A DNA stretch of 5,594 nucleotides from contig JAATFY010000040.1 of NCBI GenBank assembly GCA_015654915.1, forward strand, positions 1-5,594, written 5' to 3'. The stretch's first letter is position 1; each line of letters begins with the position of its first letter. Of the stretch, positions 5,493 through 5,594 are shown in pieces. The notes under the pieces were generated by a model. The model saw only the letters and a program-made list of their open reading frames with translations. It did not search any database and was not told the DNA's origin. Position numbers and translations under genes: made by a program. The stretch comes from Rhodospirillales bacterium (lineage in GTDB: Bacteria > Pseudomonadota > Alphaproteobacteria > UBA9219).

Positions 5493-5594
5493 ATGTCCGC
5501 CCGTATTCTCGTCGTCTATGACAATCCGCTGAACGTCAAACTGCTGGCGGCCAAACTGGCCCGCGATTACTACATCGTTATCACGGCCGAGAAC
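5493..5594 (+). CDS. pleD: PleD-like response regulator/diguanylate cyclase, N-terminus only (3' end outside window)
   Basis: The first 34 codons of a second receiver protein are visible, cut by the window edge. MSARILVV, the N14-V-K-L-L run and the A-K-L-x-x-x-Y-Y pattern match the start of Caulobacter PleD, and the position directly after divK is the PleD position. PleD has two receiver domains and a C-terminal GGDEF domain and makes c-di-GMP at the stalked pole when phosphorylated; none of the downstream domains can be seen here. The usual acidic pair is Y9-D10 rather than D9-D10. D10 corresponds to the direct Mg ligand and is kept. The phospho-acceptor lies outside the window. The spacing to divK is 11 bases with no clear ribosome site, which suggests one transcript and coupled translation. 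Confidence 0.85.
   Translation, partial: MSARILVVYDNPLNVKLLAAKLARDYYIVITAEN

Overview
The window reads as an ordinary chromosomal stretch of an alphaproteobacterium. Four protein families point that way: an AspRS of the 'HNPFSMPQGG / GAPPHGGSAPGIDR' type, an EipB (DUF1849) envelope protein, a DivK receiver whose core closely matches Caulobacter DivK as I remember it, and, directly behind it, the first residues of PleD. The genus cannot be fixed from the sequence alone. I see no insertion sequence, CRISPR array, tRNA or rRNA.

Layout. Bases 2-3173 hold three tightly packed plus-strand genes: the 3' third of aspS (aspartyl-tRNA synthetase), pdxA (vitamin B6 synthesis, 4 bases later) and a 553-residue polytopic membrane protein with C-terminal TPR repeats (3 bases after pdxA). 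The last resembles GT-C/TMTC-type glycosyltransferases. The minus-strand gene 3850-3170 encodes a small GGDEF diguanylate cyclase. It meets the TPR gene tail to tail, and the two stop codons overlap by 4 bases. A 254-base divergent intergenic region (3851-4104) follows, holding a good promoter candidate, several perfect inverted repeats and three clustered GANTC sites. Then come eipB (4105-4983), a 90-base gap with a CtrA-box-like motif, divK (5074-5481) and the first 34 codons of pleD, cut by the window edge.

How the genes fit together. The left block is housekeeping plus a membrane enzyme of unknown substrate. The right block concerns cell-cycle, envelope and c-di-GMP control: DivK is the single-domain regulator that controls the PleC/DivJ-CtrA pathway in Caulobacter, PleD is the diguanylate cyclase activated by the same kinases, and a second, stand-alone cyclase lies two genes upstream with eipB between. 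The regulatory DNA fits this theme, with a possible CtrA site before divK and possible CcrM (GANTC) sites at the eipB promoter; both are inferences from motifs. The most unusual coding detail is that the first residue of the acidic pair in PleD is Tyr (Y9-D10) instead of Asp. I found no convincing entirely new system. The best leads are the eipB promoter architecture, the PleD substitution and the uncharacterised TMTC-like protein.
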